Positions 36,460-44,328 of a DNA stretch of 64,000 bases are shown here, piece by piece; the stretch's first letter is position 1, and every line of letters starts with the position of its first letter. This DNA is from Shewanella violacea DSS12 (GTDB taxonomy: Bacteria; Pseudomonadota; Gammaproteobacteria; Enterobacterales; Shewanellaceae). The stretch covers positions 682,001-746,000 of the forward strand of contig NC_014012.1 of NCBI RefSeq assembly GCF_000091325.1. Direction: 5' to 3'. The notes beneath the pieces are model-generated. The model had not been told where the DNA came from and ran no database searches. It saw only the letters and a list, made by a program, of their open reading frames with translations. Made by a program: the position numbers and the translations under genes.

Positions 36460-37332
36460 ATGAAAAAATTATTAATTATAGCCCTCAATATCATCATTAT
36501 AGGTGGCGCACTGTTTCTGGGGTATCAGAAATACCAGGAGTACTTCAGCAACCCTTGGACTCGCGATGGTCAAATAAGGGCCAATGTGATCAAGGTGGCT
36601 CCTCGAGTATCAGGCCCTCTGGTGCAGGTTTATATCAAGGACAACCAGTTTGTGCATAAGGGTGATCCACTGTTTCAGATCGATCCTAGCACCTATGAAG
36701 TCTCGCTTGCCCAAGCAGAAGTTGGTTTGCAACGAGCCAAGTTGAGCGCACAAGGCAGGAAGATAGAATTCGTTCGCCTTAAAGATATCAGGGCGAAAGA
36801 CAGGGGAGCTGTTTCCCATAAAGATTTGATCCGCCGTGAGATAGCCTATGAGGAGGCTAAGCTTAAGATCAAGGCCGCCGAGCAGCAGCTGAAGGCAGCC
36901 AAGATGAATCTGGCTTTCACTAAGGTTTATGCTTCGGTGGATGGTTATGTCTCCAATATAGACATTCAGCTTGGTACTCAAGCTGTGATGAATCAGCCCC
37001 TTATCGCCCTAGTCGACAGTAATAGCTTCTGGGCCTTCGCCTACTTTCGTGAGAGCGAACTAGAGCAGATCCATATCGGCAGCACGGCCATGGTCACTCT
37101 GATGGCCCATCCAGATAAGCCTATCGAGGCCAAGGTGGAGTCGATAGGTTGGGGCATAGCACCTAAAAATGGCACTGTGGGTTATAACTTGCTGCCTAGT
37201 GTGAACCCTGTTTTTCAGTGGATCCGTCTGGCACAGCGTATTCCTGTGCGTATAGCTTTAGATGAGCTGCCCGAGGGTGTTGAGCTGAGATTTGGTTTGT
37301 CGGCTTCGATCATGGTGCTCGATGATGACTAA
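36460..37332 (+). CDS. HlyD/AaeA-like periplasmic adaptor (membrane fusion protein)
   Basis: It bridges the FUSC pump and the outer membrane channel. An N-terminal TM (LLIIALNIIIIGGALFLGY) is followed by PWTRDGQIRANVIKVAPRVSG, the first lipoyl half. A helical hairpin (residues about 80-140, rich in Ala, Glu, Lys) and the second lipoyl half with VYASVDGYVSNIDIQLGTQA come next. The C-terminal beta-barrel domain (MVTLMAHPDKPIEAKV) completes the family fold. A GTG at 36451 is an alternative start; the ATG at 36460 begins MKKLLII. The 3' end overlaps the K+ channel gene by 8 bp. Confidence 0.92.
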   Translation: MKKLLIIALNIIIIGGALFLGYQKYQEYFSNPWTRDGQIRANVIKVAPRVSGPLVQVYIKDNQFVHKGDPLFQIDPSTYEVSLAQAEVGLQRAKLSAQGRKIEFVRLKDIRAKDRGAVSHKDLIRREIAYEEAKLKIKAAEQQLKAAKMNLAFTKVYASVDGYVSNIDIQLGTQAVMNQPLIALVDSNSFWAFAYFRESELEQIHIGSTAMVTLMAHPDKPIEAKVESIGWGIAPKNGTVGYNLLPSVNPVFQWIRLAQRIPVRIALDELPEGVELRFGLSASIMVLDDD

Positions 37333-37987
37333 GAAAATCAATCAGGAAAATAACTTCTACTACATGACTTGTGCGCTTATTGGCTTGCTAGTGAGCTCAT
37401 CTCTGGTGGAAGTGATGCCGAGCGGCATCTTAGAATATGCGCTCGAAGGTGTGATAGGAGTGACCTTTTTAATCTGCATCTTGAGTCTGCGCTTCGATCA
37501 TCGCTGGAAGCGCTTTATGCAGGTGCTGGCCCTGTGCTGGGTTATCGCATCTGTGCTGAGGCTGGTGCTGGGGATACAGGAGATAGATCTACTGGTATTG
37601 CTGATCATGTTTGCCTTCTTCTGGGGAACATTCAAATCAATCTCTAGGCAGATATTATTCACCGGCAGTGTGGATGGCAATAAGGTGGTGGGGTCTGTGG
37701 CTCTGTTCCTCCTTATAGGTCTGATGTGGACCATAGCCTATCTGCTAATCATGGAGTTCGCGCCAAATTCATTTACCGGCATGGGTCCGTTGCCATGGGG
37801 AGAAAACTTCTCTCAGATGGCTTATTTCAGCTTCGTTACTTTAACTACATTAGGTTATGGGGATATCAGCCCCATCAGTTCATTTTCACAAGTCGTCGTT
37901 TATATGGAAGCTATTGCAGGCGTATTCTACATGGCAATAGTGGTAGCGAGTCTAGTGAGTTCAAACCAGGGAAAAAAACATGGCTAA
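37325..37987 (+). CDS. Two-TM-pore potassium channel family protein
   Basis: The C-terminal half carries the K+ selectivity filter TLGYGD (residues 175-180 from this start). It is preceded by a pore helix (FSQMAYFSFVTLTT) and followed by a TM (VVVYMEAIAGVFYMAIVVASLV). Four further hydrophobic segments precede it, so the protein resembles a small six-TM or four-TM ion channel without an RCK domain. ATG triplets at 37322 and 37325 both lie in the adaptor's last codons; overlap with the adaptor stop is 8-11 bp. The 3' end overlaps the next gene by 8 bp. Its co-operonic position with an efflux system is unusual. Confidence 0.9.
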   Translation: MTKKINQENNFYYMTCALIGLLVSSSLVEVMPSGILEYALEGVIGVTFLICILSLRFDHRWKRFMQVLALCWVIASVLRLVLGIQEIDLLVLLIMFAFFWGTFKSISRQILFTGSVDGNKVVGSVALFLLIGLMWTIAYLLIMEFAPNSFTGMGPLPWGENFSQMAYFSFVTLTTLGYGDISPISSFSQVVVYMEAIAGVFYMAIVVASLVSSNQGKKHG

Positions 37988-39137
37988 TCAAGAAGGAAAT
38001 AATCGAGTGGGAAATCAGCAGAGTAAAATTTTTGTCAACAATATGATGGAGTCGGCAATCCGCATCGGCTTGCTGTTTATGCTCGTCCTATGGACGTTTG
38101 ACATCATAAGACCCTTCGTCATTCCCGTGTTGTGGGGTGCCATCATAGCAGTAGCCTTGATGCCATTGACCCAGAAGTTAGAGAAGGCTTTCAAGGGAAG
38201 ACGCGGACTGGCTGCTACCGCAATGGCGATTATTGGTATCGCCCTGCTGGTCATTCCATTTGTGCTGGTTTCAGGTTCAATATTCGATGGCGTCAGCCAC
38301 GCGATTGAGGTGTTGCAAAGCGGTGAGGTTAACATCCCAGGTCCAACCCAGAAGGTGGCCGATATTCCTGTGATCGGTGACAAGCTTTATGAAATTTGGG
38401 CCTTGTTCTCCACTAACCTAGAGAAAGCTGTGCAGCATTTTCTGCCAGAAATTAAGACGGCTGTTGGCACTATAGCTTCGGTTATCGGCAGCAGCCTAGC
38501 GACTCTGATGATGTTCATCATCTCTTTGGCTATCGCGGCAGGTTTCATGTCTAATGCAGAGAAGATCTCTGGGGCCATTAGCACAGTAGCTGTACGTGTT
38601 GTAGGTAAGAATGGTGAGCAGTGGACGACACTCACCGCCGCGACGATACGCAGTGTTTTGCTTGGGGTTGTCGGCGTGGCATTTATTCAGTCCATGTTAA
38701 TTGGCTCTGCAATGTTCGTATTTAACGTACCTGCGGCAGGTCTAATCACTTTAGGTGTGCTGATCTTAGGAATAGCTCAGCTGCCGGCCCTTATCGTGGT
38801 ATTACCTGCGATATTTTATGTATTTTCTACCCAAGACACCACATCGGCAATCATCTTCACAGTTTGGGTGTTGCTGGCAGGCGTGTCAGATAGCTTCCTT
38901 AAGCCTATGCTGATGGGACGCGGCGTAGATGTACCTATGCCAGTTATCTTAATCGGTGCCATAGGTGGCATGTTGGCAGCAGGGATCATCGGCTTGTTCC
39001 TTGGCGCTGTCATTCTTGCCATCTGGTATGAACTATTTATGGCTTGGTTAAAGGCCGATAAAGCACCAGAGGCAGAGCAATCTCTGGCTATTGAAGGCGA
39101 GCCTAAGCTAGAAGCCGTGGTTAATCAGGCTAAATAG
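37980..39137 (+). CDS. AI-2E family (YdiK/TqsA-like) transporter
   Basis: Members of this family are polytopic membrane exporters or channels, some linked to autoinducer-2 or Na+/H+ exchange. The 385-residue protein has about eight TM segments in the typical layout. A Pro-rich first pair (RPFVIPVLWGAIIAVAL) comes first, a soluble helical region in the middle (GDKLYEIWALFSTNLEKAVQ), then the family signature GVSDSFLKPMLMGRGVDVPMPVILIGAIGG near the C-terminus (shown in parts). The start overlaps the channel gene by 8 bp. It ends the operon; a terminator follows. Its substrate is unknown. Confidence 0.9.
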   Translation: MANQEGNNRVGNQQSKIFVNNMMESAIRIGLLFMLVLWTFDIIRPFVIPVLWGAIIAVALMPLTQKLEKAFKGRRGLAATAMAIIGIALLVIPFVLVSGSIFDGVSHAIEVLQSGEVNIPGPTQKVADIPVIGDKLYEIWALFSTNLEKAVQHFLPEIKTAVGTIASVIGSSLATLMMFIISLAIAAGFMSNAEKISGAISTVAVRVVGKNGEQWTTLTAATIRSVLLGVVGVAFIQSMLIGSAMFVFNVPAAGLITLGVLILGIAQLPALIVVLPAIFYVFSTQDTTSAIIFTVWVLLAGVSDSFLKPMLMGRGVDVPMPVILIGAIGGMLAAGIIGLFLGAVILAIWYELFMAWLKADKAPEAEQSLAIEGEPKLEAVVNQAK

Positions 39138-39191
39138 ATAAGTATTCGATATCAGTGAACTTAGCTTAGGGCTTGGCTGGTTATCAAAGGA

Positions 39192-39219
39192 AAAAGGAGA
39201 GCTTAGGCTTTCCTTTTTT
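39192..39219 (+). terminator. Rho-independent terminator of the efflux operon
   Basis: AAAGGAGAG and CTTTCCTTT pair (one G-T wobble) around CTTAGG and are followed by TTTTTT. It lies 55 bp after the AI-2E gene. Confidence 0.75.
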
Positions 39220-39313
39220 ATGGGCACGAAAAGCTGAATATCGATAGTCTTTGTACTTGGAGCCGCTTTAGGTTAGCGTTAACTTATGCACCGCAAGAGA
39301 CTCATATAGCACT

Positions 39314-40225
39314 ATGTTAGATGCCACCTGTACCTTAGATGAGACTAAGACGGTTACTTATACCGTGTTTAAGTTTCAGACGCTTAGCGATGCGGAAATT
39401 GAGATGTATCGCCAGTCTCTTATCTGCCCAGCCTGTAGTGGCAAGGCATACTTCCGCAAAGCCTCGAAAGATGGCAAGGCGGCCTGCTTCGGTTCTCGTT
39501 ATCATCTGCCAGATTGCAGTGAACTTACCCCGTCAAAGGCAAAAGTGCGTGAAGATCTTGCCGTCATCGAAGTGAATCAATTACTGGTTGATAGCGAAGC
39601 TCTGGTAATCAATTTCTCTAAGGGTGCCGCAGGGAAACACGCTAGCTCAAAAGCAGACGCTAGTGACACAAGAGGTAAGGCTAAGCCGATTATCATTAAT
39701 GACATTCCCAAAGGGGCTGGCAAGGTCAATGCTGGCTTAACAGGTACTGGCTCAGATAAAGCACAGCTCCAAGATGAGCATTCTGCCATGAGCCGAGTCT
39801 CCTCTGAGGGATTGGAAACTCTGCTTCATAGTCTGCTTAGAGGCAGTGACTTGGCCGAATCAGAACTTTGGGTCTATACCGATGAGAAGTATCGTTGGCG
39901 GGCCAAGAATCTGTTTGTTAACTTTGCCGATGCAGAGCCTACGGATAACGGTGCGCCGCGTATGTACTGGGGAACCCTCTCTCACAGCGATAAACATATG
40001 CACTGGCTCAATCCCGCCGATTGCAGGGATGTGGGGATCCCCATCGAAGATTTTCAACAGGCCTTGTGTAACAGGTTCGATATCCATGAACGCCGAGATC
40101 TCGAAGGGGCGGGGATCATCATTTTTGGTAAGTGTTTTTTCAATAAAGATAAAACCCGAAAGATCATTCAGCTATGGGGCAAAGATATTAGTCGGATTGC
40201 GATCTCCAAGTTAGACGATGACTAA
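39314..40225 (+). CDS. Uncharacterised protein with putative zinc-ribbon N-terminus
   Basis: I do not recognise this 303-residue protein. Residues about 35-70 contain CPACSG and, after some 17 residues, CFG...LPDC, which could form a Cys4/Cys-His zinc site. The centre (residues 90-150) is a low-complexity Lys/Ala/Ser/Gly-rich linker. The C-terminal half reads like a compact alpha/beta domain (WRAKNLFVNFADAEP; MYWGTLSHSDKHMHWLNP; IIIFGKCFFNK). No signal peptide is present. It follows the efflux operon terminator and is probably monocistronic. Confidence 0.7.
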   Translation: MLDATCTLDETKTVTYTVFKFQTLSDAEIEMYRQSLICPACSGKAYFRKASKDGKAACFGSRYHLPDCSELTPSKAKVREDLAVIEVNQLLVDSEALVINFSKGAAGKHASSKADASDTRGKAKPIIINDIPKGAGKVNAGLTGTGSDKAQLQDEHSAMSRVSSEGLETLLHSLLRGSDLAESELWVYTDEKYRWRAKNLFVNFADAEPTDNGAPRMYWGTLSHSDKHMHWLNPADCRDVGIPIEDFQQALCNRFDIHERRDLEGAGIIIFGKCFFNKDKTRKIIQLWGKDISRIAISKLDDD

Positions 40226-40558
40226 GTATTAAGCTAGCCTTGGCAGGCAGAACATCCCGAGTATTTTATTACTCAATCCAAGTGCAACGCAAAGTGAGAC
40301 GTGTTTAAGGTTTTTTGGCATTTTGCGAATAATAATCTTATTAGATTGGTCTTTTTAGCCATTGGCTATTTGAAATTAAAGGCATTTGGGTGAGTAATAA
40401 TCTCAAATCGTTATCTTTTTTTATTTACTCATAAACTTGGGTGAGGCAATAGTGCTAATTATGCAACTGGCCTATATTGGCACAGCATATGCTGCATTAA
40501 AGTCTAGCTGTTTATATCCGATATAAAGGGTGTAGATGGGTCATCTGAGGTGTCTATT
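40226..40558. other. 333-bp non-coding stretch
   Basis: AT-rich, with no gene or clear structure recognised. It presumably contains the promoter for the small gene at 40559. Confidence 0.5.
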
Positions 40559-40771
40559 ATGTCAGTTACCATTCAAGAAAAATTTGCCGAGCCCGAGTTG
40601 CATTTTAAAGTTAATCATCATCTCTACGAAACTTCTAACTCATACCGTTGCAGAGTGGATTACGTTATCAAGTTGCTCGCCGCTGAAGAGCTAGAGCAGG
40701 CTAACGGAGCTCATTGTGCTAAGGAAGATGTGATTAATTTGGAAAAGGATTTTATTAGAGGTTATAACTAG
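40559..40771 (+). CDS. Small uncharacterised protein
   Basis: A 70-residue soluble protein (MSVTIQEKFAEPELHFKVNH...), mostly helical and acidic towards the C-terminus, with two Cys residues (YRCRVDY and HCAKED). GAGG precedes the ATG by about 9 bases; an in-frame GTG at 40550 is an alternative. I do not recognise the family. A perfect 12-bp hairpin follows about 45 bp later. Confidence 0.55.
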   Translation: MSVTIQEKFAEPELHFKVNHHLYETSNSYRCRVDYVIKLLAAEELEQANGAHCAKEDVINLEKDFIRGYN

Positions 40772-41190
40772 CTAAAGTGTATTTAGACCTGTGATATCAA
40801 CAAGCCTAGATTGATTGGTATTAGCGAGTCACAAGTAGAAGTTACTCGCTAATACTCAGTGCTGAATAAATAGTTACTAGCGGGTCGTGTATTTATGCTA
40901 GTGAATATGATTGTCGAATATGAGCTAGGTTCTGTCTTGTTAGATGCCTTGTTATATGTCTAGTTATTAGCCCTATCGAAAAAGATAAATACACTTGTTA
41001 CTCCATTCAAATGAGCCTTCTCTAAGATTTCTATTCCTTAAGGCCAATGCTTGGCTTGCATGACTAAGAGTTATATCTCGCTAACAACCACAGCCCCCGA
41101 GAGCAGGCATAATAACAATATGCTATAGATATTTTATGCCTATTGGGATAACTTGACTCATCTAATTACCCGTATAAATAAAGGGTTCGA
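40772..41190. other. 419-bp non-coding stretch with a strong hairpin
   Basis: No gene is visible. A perfect 12-bp inverted repeat is at 40818-40855 (separate entry). A degraded third copy of one arm (TTACTAGCGGGTC) lies near 40873. Confidence 0.55.
40818..40855. other. Perfect 12-bp inverted repeat
   Basis: GTATTAGCGAGT and ACTCGCTAATAC pair perfectly around a 14-base loop. No T-run follows on either strand. It may protect the 3' end of the small-gene transcript or bind a dimeric regulator. Confidence 0.6.
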
Positions 41191-41679
41191 ATGTCCTCAG
41201 AAAATACCAAGGTATTCTTGTTCAGTTTATTCCTCTTACTGGCAGCAATCGGAGTTGGGTTTGGTCTGTATGTGAATACTGATAAACATGATCCCAGTAA
41301 AAGCTTAGTGCCTCTTGTTATCGGCTCTTGGGTGAAGATCCCCGGAATTTGCGATGGTAAGACCCATTATGATGAGCTGGTAGAGATTTTGTCTAAACAG
41401 TCGATGAAGGTTAAGGGCAAGGTGATAAACATAGTCGATTTTTCCATATCTAAGACTGCCCCGATTAAGATAAGCTGTGATGCTGTGGGGGATGGAGACA
41501 TGTTCGTGCAAACTTCATTTATGGCGGATAAGTTTTTCCGCTATTACCTGGGGAAAATAGGTGACTACACCATAATGAAAAGTGTGGCGCCAAGGAGTGA
41601 GCTCTGGTTTAAACTCGATACTCATTTTCAGCAAAAGCTGCAAGCTATGAGCGATATTAACAATGGCTCTAGACTCTAG
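41191..41679 (+). CDS. Uncharacterised membrane-anchored protein
   Basis: A 162-residue protein with an N-terminal TM (VFLFSLFLLLAAIGVGFGLYV) and a periplasmic domain of about 130 residues. That domain has two Cys residues (GICDGKTHYDEL and ISCDAVGDGD) that could form a disulfide. I do not recognise the family. It lies 65 bp upstream of the cold-shock/TM gene in the same orientation and may be co-transcribed with it. Confidence 0.6.
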   Translation: MSSENTKVFLFSLFLLLAAIGVGFGLYVNTDKHDPSKSLVPLVIGSWVKIPGICDGKTHYDELVEILSKQSMKVKGKVINIVDFSISKTAPIKISCDAVGDGDMFVQTSFMADKFFRYYLGKIGDYTIMKSVAPRSELWFKLDTHFQQKLQAMSDINNGSRL

Positions 41680-41744
41680 ACCCGTGAGATCAGGCAAGCC
41701 TACTATTGGCAAAACACCACTTTAGGATACTAGTAGATATAGCT

Positions 41745-42182
41745 ATGAAAACTCAGATGTTAAAGGGCATATTGATTCGTTGGAACGATGACAAGGGATG
41801 CGGGTTTATCAGGCCGGATGCATCTCATGTGGATATGGCTACCTTACATGGTCCTGCCAGCGAGCAGGAAATATTTATCCATATTTCCGCCTTAAAACAT
41901 ATGTGTAGACGGCCCGAATTAGGAGACACCATCTTCTTTCTGATTGAGACTAAGCTCGACAGTAAACTCAATGCCATCCAAGCTTATATTGAGGGTGTTG
42001 AAGCCAATACTGCTAATGGAGAAAACACTAAGCCCTACCTAGGTAATGGCAATAGTAAGATACCTATCTCAGCAACTGGGGTCATTACACGGCTATTCAT
42101 CATAGCCGTGGTGCTTATAGGTGCTAGCCTGACTTACCAGACCTTTACTGATACCACTAGGCTCATAAGCCAAACTCAGTAA
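41745..42182 (+). CDS. Cold-shock-domain protein with C-terminal TM helix
   Basis: The N-terminal 70 residues form a cold-shock/S1-like OB fold. KGILIRWNDDKGCGFIRP holds the RNP1-like motif, and EIFIHISAL is RNP2-like. A linker of about 35 residues leads to one TM helix (LFIIAVVLIGASLTYQTF). This resembles proteins with a CSD fused to membrane segments (CSD-DUF1294), but only a single helix is present here. The ATG at 41745 starts MKTQMLKG; a TTG at 41706 would add 13 residues with no clear support. Anchoring a nucleic-acid-binding domain to the membrane is unusual. Confidence 0.75.
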   Translation: MKTQMLKGILIRWNDDKGCGFIRPDASHVDMATLHGPASEQEIFIHISALKHMCRRPELGDTIFFLIETKLDSKLNAIQAYIEGVEANTANGENTKPYLGNGNSKIPISATGVITRLFIIAVVLIGASLTYQTFTDTTRLISQTQ

Positions 42183-42193
42183 TCTATTTAAGC

Positions 42194-43138
42194 TCACGGG
42201 CTCTTTTTCTTCAGCCCCAGCCCCTTAGCTTTGATAACGTTCATGGCCGTTTCACCGAACTGATATAGACCTAAGCCGGAAATCACAAACATGGCACCTA
42301 AGATTAAGGCACCGGTAATAGTCTCGCCATTAAGCTGTGCACCTAACATCATGGCGAACACAGGTGTGATTAAGGTCACCAGAGCGACGGTACTCGCCTG
42401 CAGATTCTGCAGAATGTAGAAGTAAGCGACAAAGCCTATCAAGGATCCAAACACCCCTAGATACAGAATCGACCAGAGCGATCTCTCCTGCCATGTGTCT
42501 ATTGGCAGAGTGCCGTCGAATATCAACCAGGCCAAGGCAAACATAGGTGTCGAAAACGCTAATGCCCCTACAGTACTGGCAATGGGGTGAATATTGATCT
42601 TGATGGTCTTAATTAATACGCCGCTGAGACTAAAGAGAAACACAGCAGTCAAGATTAGCATCAAGCCTATCCAGCTATCTGAGCCTAATGACAGCTTAGA
42701 TGAACAGACAATCCCTAATCCGATAAATGCCATTGCTAGGGCTAATAGCTTCATGGGGCCAAATTTGGCCTCACCGAGCAGTCTCTGAGCCAGCAACCCA
42801 GAAATGAGCGGTGACAGGCCGAAAATCAGTGACATGGTTCCCGACGCCAGATATTGAGCCGAGAAATAGCTGAGTAACATACCGCCGACTATACCTATGG
42901 ATGAGACGCTATAGAGTTTTATCGCCGTCTTGGTCCATGGCAGTCGAATGCGGGTTATTAGCAAGAGCAAGCTTCCCAGTAGCAAGGCTATCGTCATTCT
43001 TAACAACACAGCCATGGTCGGATGAACTGACTCGCTGCTCCAGACTATGCCTAGTGGCGTGGTTGACCAGATCAAAACCACAGATAAAAAGGCTGCGGGA
43101 ACCTGTCTGGGTAATGTTGCCGGGACTTGCATTGTCAT
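42194..43138 (-). CDS. EamA/DMT-family transporter
   Basis: A 314-residue inner membrane protein with ten hydrophobic helices in two EamA halves. The first half has LIWSTTPLGIVWSS and ends around LAMAFIGLGIVC; the second has LTAVFLFSLSGVLIKTI and closes with MFVISGLGLYQFGE. The pattern fits drug/metabolite exporters of the RhaT/YdcZ-like group. The substrate is unknown. It converges with the CSD-TM gene, whose stop is only 11 bp away, with no terminator visible between them. Confidence 0.88.
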   Translation of the reverse strand: MTMQVPATLPRQVPAAFLSVVLIWSTTPLGIVWSSESVHPTMAVLLRMTIALLLGSLLLLITRIRLPWTKTAIKLYSVSSIGIVGGMLLSYFSAQYLASGTMSLIFGLSPLISGLLAQRLLGEAKFGPMKLLALAMAFIGLGIVCSSKLSLGSDSWIGLMLILTAVFLFSLSGVLIKTIKINIHPIASTVGALAFSTPMFALAWLIFDGTLPIDTWQERSLWSILYLGVFGSLIGFVAYFYILQNLQASTVALVTLITPVFAMMLGAQLNGETITGALILGAMFVISGLGLYQFGETAMNVIKAKGLGLKKKSP

Positions 43139-43607
43139 CTTGTACCTCGCTTACTTTGATATAAACAATTTGAAGCAAAACATCAGTCTTGAGCATCAAA
43201 TTAGTGGTAAGCCGAGAAGAGAGCGGAGCGAAGAAGGGGAGTTATCTGCCGCAAGCTTTCTTTTGCGGCTGGGTAATGGTTTAGGCTAGCTTTCTATTCC
43301 ATCTCATCCGCGGGCTGATTAAGCCACACACAAGTAATCACACGAGTATTGGCATTCGTTGCGACTAGTCGCAACTGAACTAATACCTGTTTATTGAGAT
43401 GACTTGTTTGAGATTGAGTTAAAAGCATGGGCTAAACCGTGTTCCTAAACTTGGACGTTAAGTGAACATTGATAGTGTATCTCTTCAGGAGTGCTGTCAA
43501 TTGAAAGTCTAATTTATTTATTGCTAATAAAAGATGAAGCTTTGGACGAGTTTTTTTGGAAGGTAATAATTTTTTTAAACAGAATTTAGCAGGAGATGTT
43601 AAATTTA
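43139..43607. other. 469-bp non-coding stretch between EamA and arfA genes
   Basis: It contains a purine-rich block (GAGAAGAGAGCGGAGCGAAG) and a hairpin GCCGCAA/TTGCGGC at 43248-43269. No gene is apparent. Confidence 0.5.
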
Positions 43608-43817
43608 TCAGGACGCTAAAAAGTCGAAAGGGGCATTGCCCTTCAGCACATGCCCCTTCTGTTGTTTGCGGTTATATGAACCTTTCCCTTTCTTAGGCTT
43701 TTCGGTCCTCATTCTAAAAAGTTCGCTGGTGACTAATGCCTTTAAGGCGTTGTCTTTGATTATGCCGCGGCCGCTATCATGTTCCATAACAGCACAGGTA
43801 TTGCGATGTTTAGTCAT
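43608..43817 (-). CDS. arfA: Alternative ribosome-rescue factor A
   Basis: ArfA rescues ribosomes stalled on mRNAs lacking a stop codon by recruiting release factor RF2, as a backup to tmRNA. The 69-residue product has the family core [18 protein letters not shown], followed by [13 protein letters not shown], matching E. coli ArfA as I remember it. The N-terminus is about 10 residues longer, and the C-terminal tail is short. AGGAA lies 7 bases before the ATG. The gene's 3' coding region contains a strong hairpin upstream of the stop (43628-43658), as in the E. coli gene, whose mRNA is made without a stop codon. Confidence 0.92.
   Translation of the reverse strand: MTKHRNTCAVMEHDSGRGIIKDNALKALVTSELFRMRTEKPKKGKGSYNRKQQKGHVLKGNAPFDFLAS
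43628..43658 (-). promoter_or_regulatory. Hairpin inside arfA coding sequence, likely non-stop mRNA signal
   Basis: On the minus strand AAGGGGCAT pairs perfectly with ATGCCCCTT around a 13-base loop, then TTTCGACTTTTT follows, all before the TGA at 43608. It can act as an intrinsic terminator or RNase III site that removes the stop codon from the mRNA. Confidence 0.75.
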
Positions 43818-43980
43818 CGAATATTCCTATTTAATTGAATTTTATCTTGTTAATGTCAGCTATAAAGCGAGCCATAAGCCTTAGCTCACTGAGCGAACTA
43901 TAATCCAGCTTTGAAGCCTAAGTAAATAGCTTTTACTCGATACATAGGAGAGTGCGCAGGAAGAGGTTGGCCCAAGTGAG

Positions 43981-44014
43981 AAAAAAAGCCCCTTCTTGCT
44001 TTAACAAGAGGAGG
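43981..44014 (-). terminator. Minus-strand rho-independent terminator
   Basis: On the minus strand CCTCCTCTTG and CAAGAAGGGG pair (one mismatch) around TTAAAG, and TTTTTTT follows at 43987-43981. It lies 52 bp past the out-of-frame tail of the lipoprotein gene, supporting transcription through that tail. Confidence 0.75.
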
Positions 44015-44065
44015 CATAGGTCATGTGTTAACTCGTTACTTAATAGAGAGGATTGATGCAGAGAC

Positions 44066-44328
44066 TTAATGCAGTTGCATAGGCAACTTATTAGGCTCTA
44101 GAATTTTTCTCGCTATGCTTACCTTAGCTTTCACGCTAGCGCCCTGAGCTTTAATCGGTGAACTAGTAGCAGGTGCCGAGCCGACAGTATTGAAGTATTC
44201 GATATCGATAAGCTCATACATGTTCCAACGCGGAGCTATCAAGTAGCTAAACTCATCAGTAGAGTTGGACTTACGCATTTCATGCTCTTGAACATAGATG
44301 CGCTGACCTAAACGGCCATCGACGACTT
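44066..44328 (-). pseudogene. Out-of-frame 3' tail of the frameshifted lipoprotein gene
   Basis: Immediately after the stop at 44329 another minus-strand frame is open from about 44341 down to 44066. It reads WTLLKVVDGRLGQRIYVQEH and MRKSNSTDEFSYLIAP, ending LPMQLH. It has no start codon or ribosome-binding site of its own at its beginning, and its composition is that of coding sequence. The simplest reading is that one base was gained or lost near 44330-44345 (GACATTATTAAAAG), separating it from the gene upstream. Confidence 0.75.

Noticed and set aside
43748..43817. Alternative annotation of the arfA region as a + strand gene (43636-43884)
   Set aside because: The + frame is antisense to arfA and has no motif; the minus frame has the full ArfA core and a ribosome-binding site.
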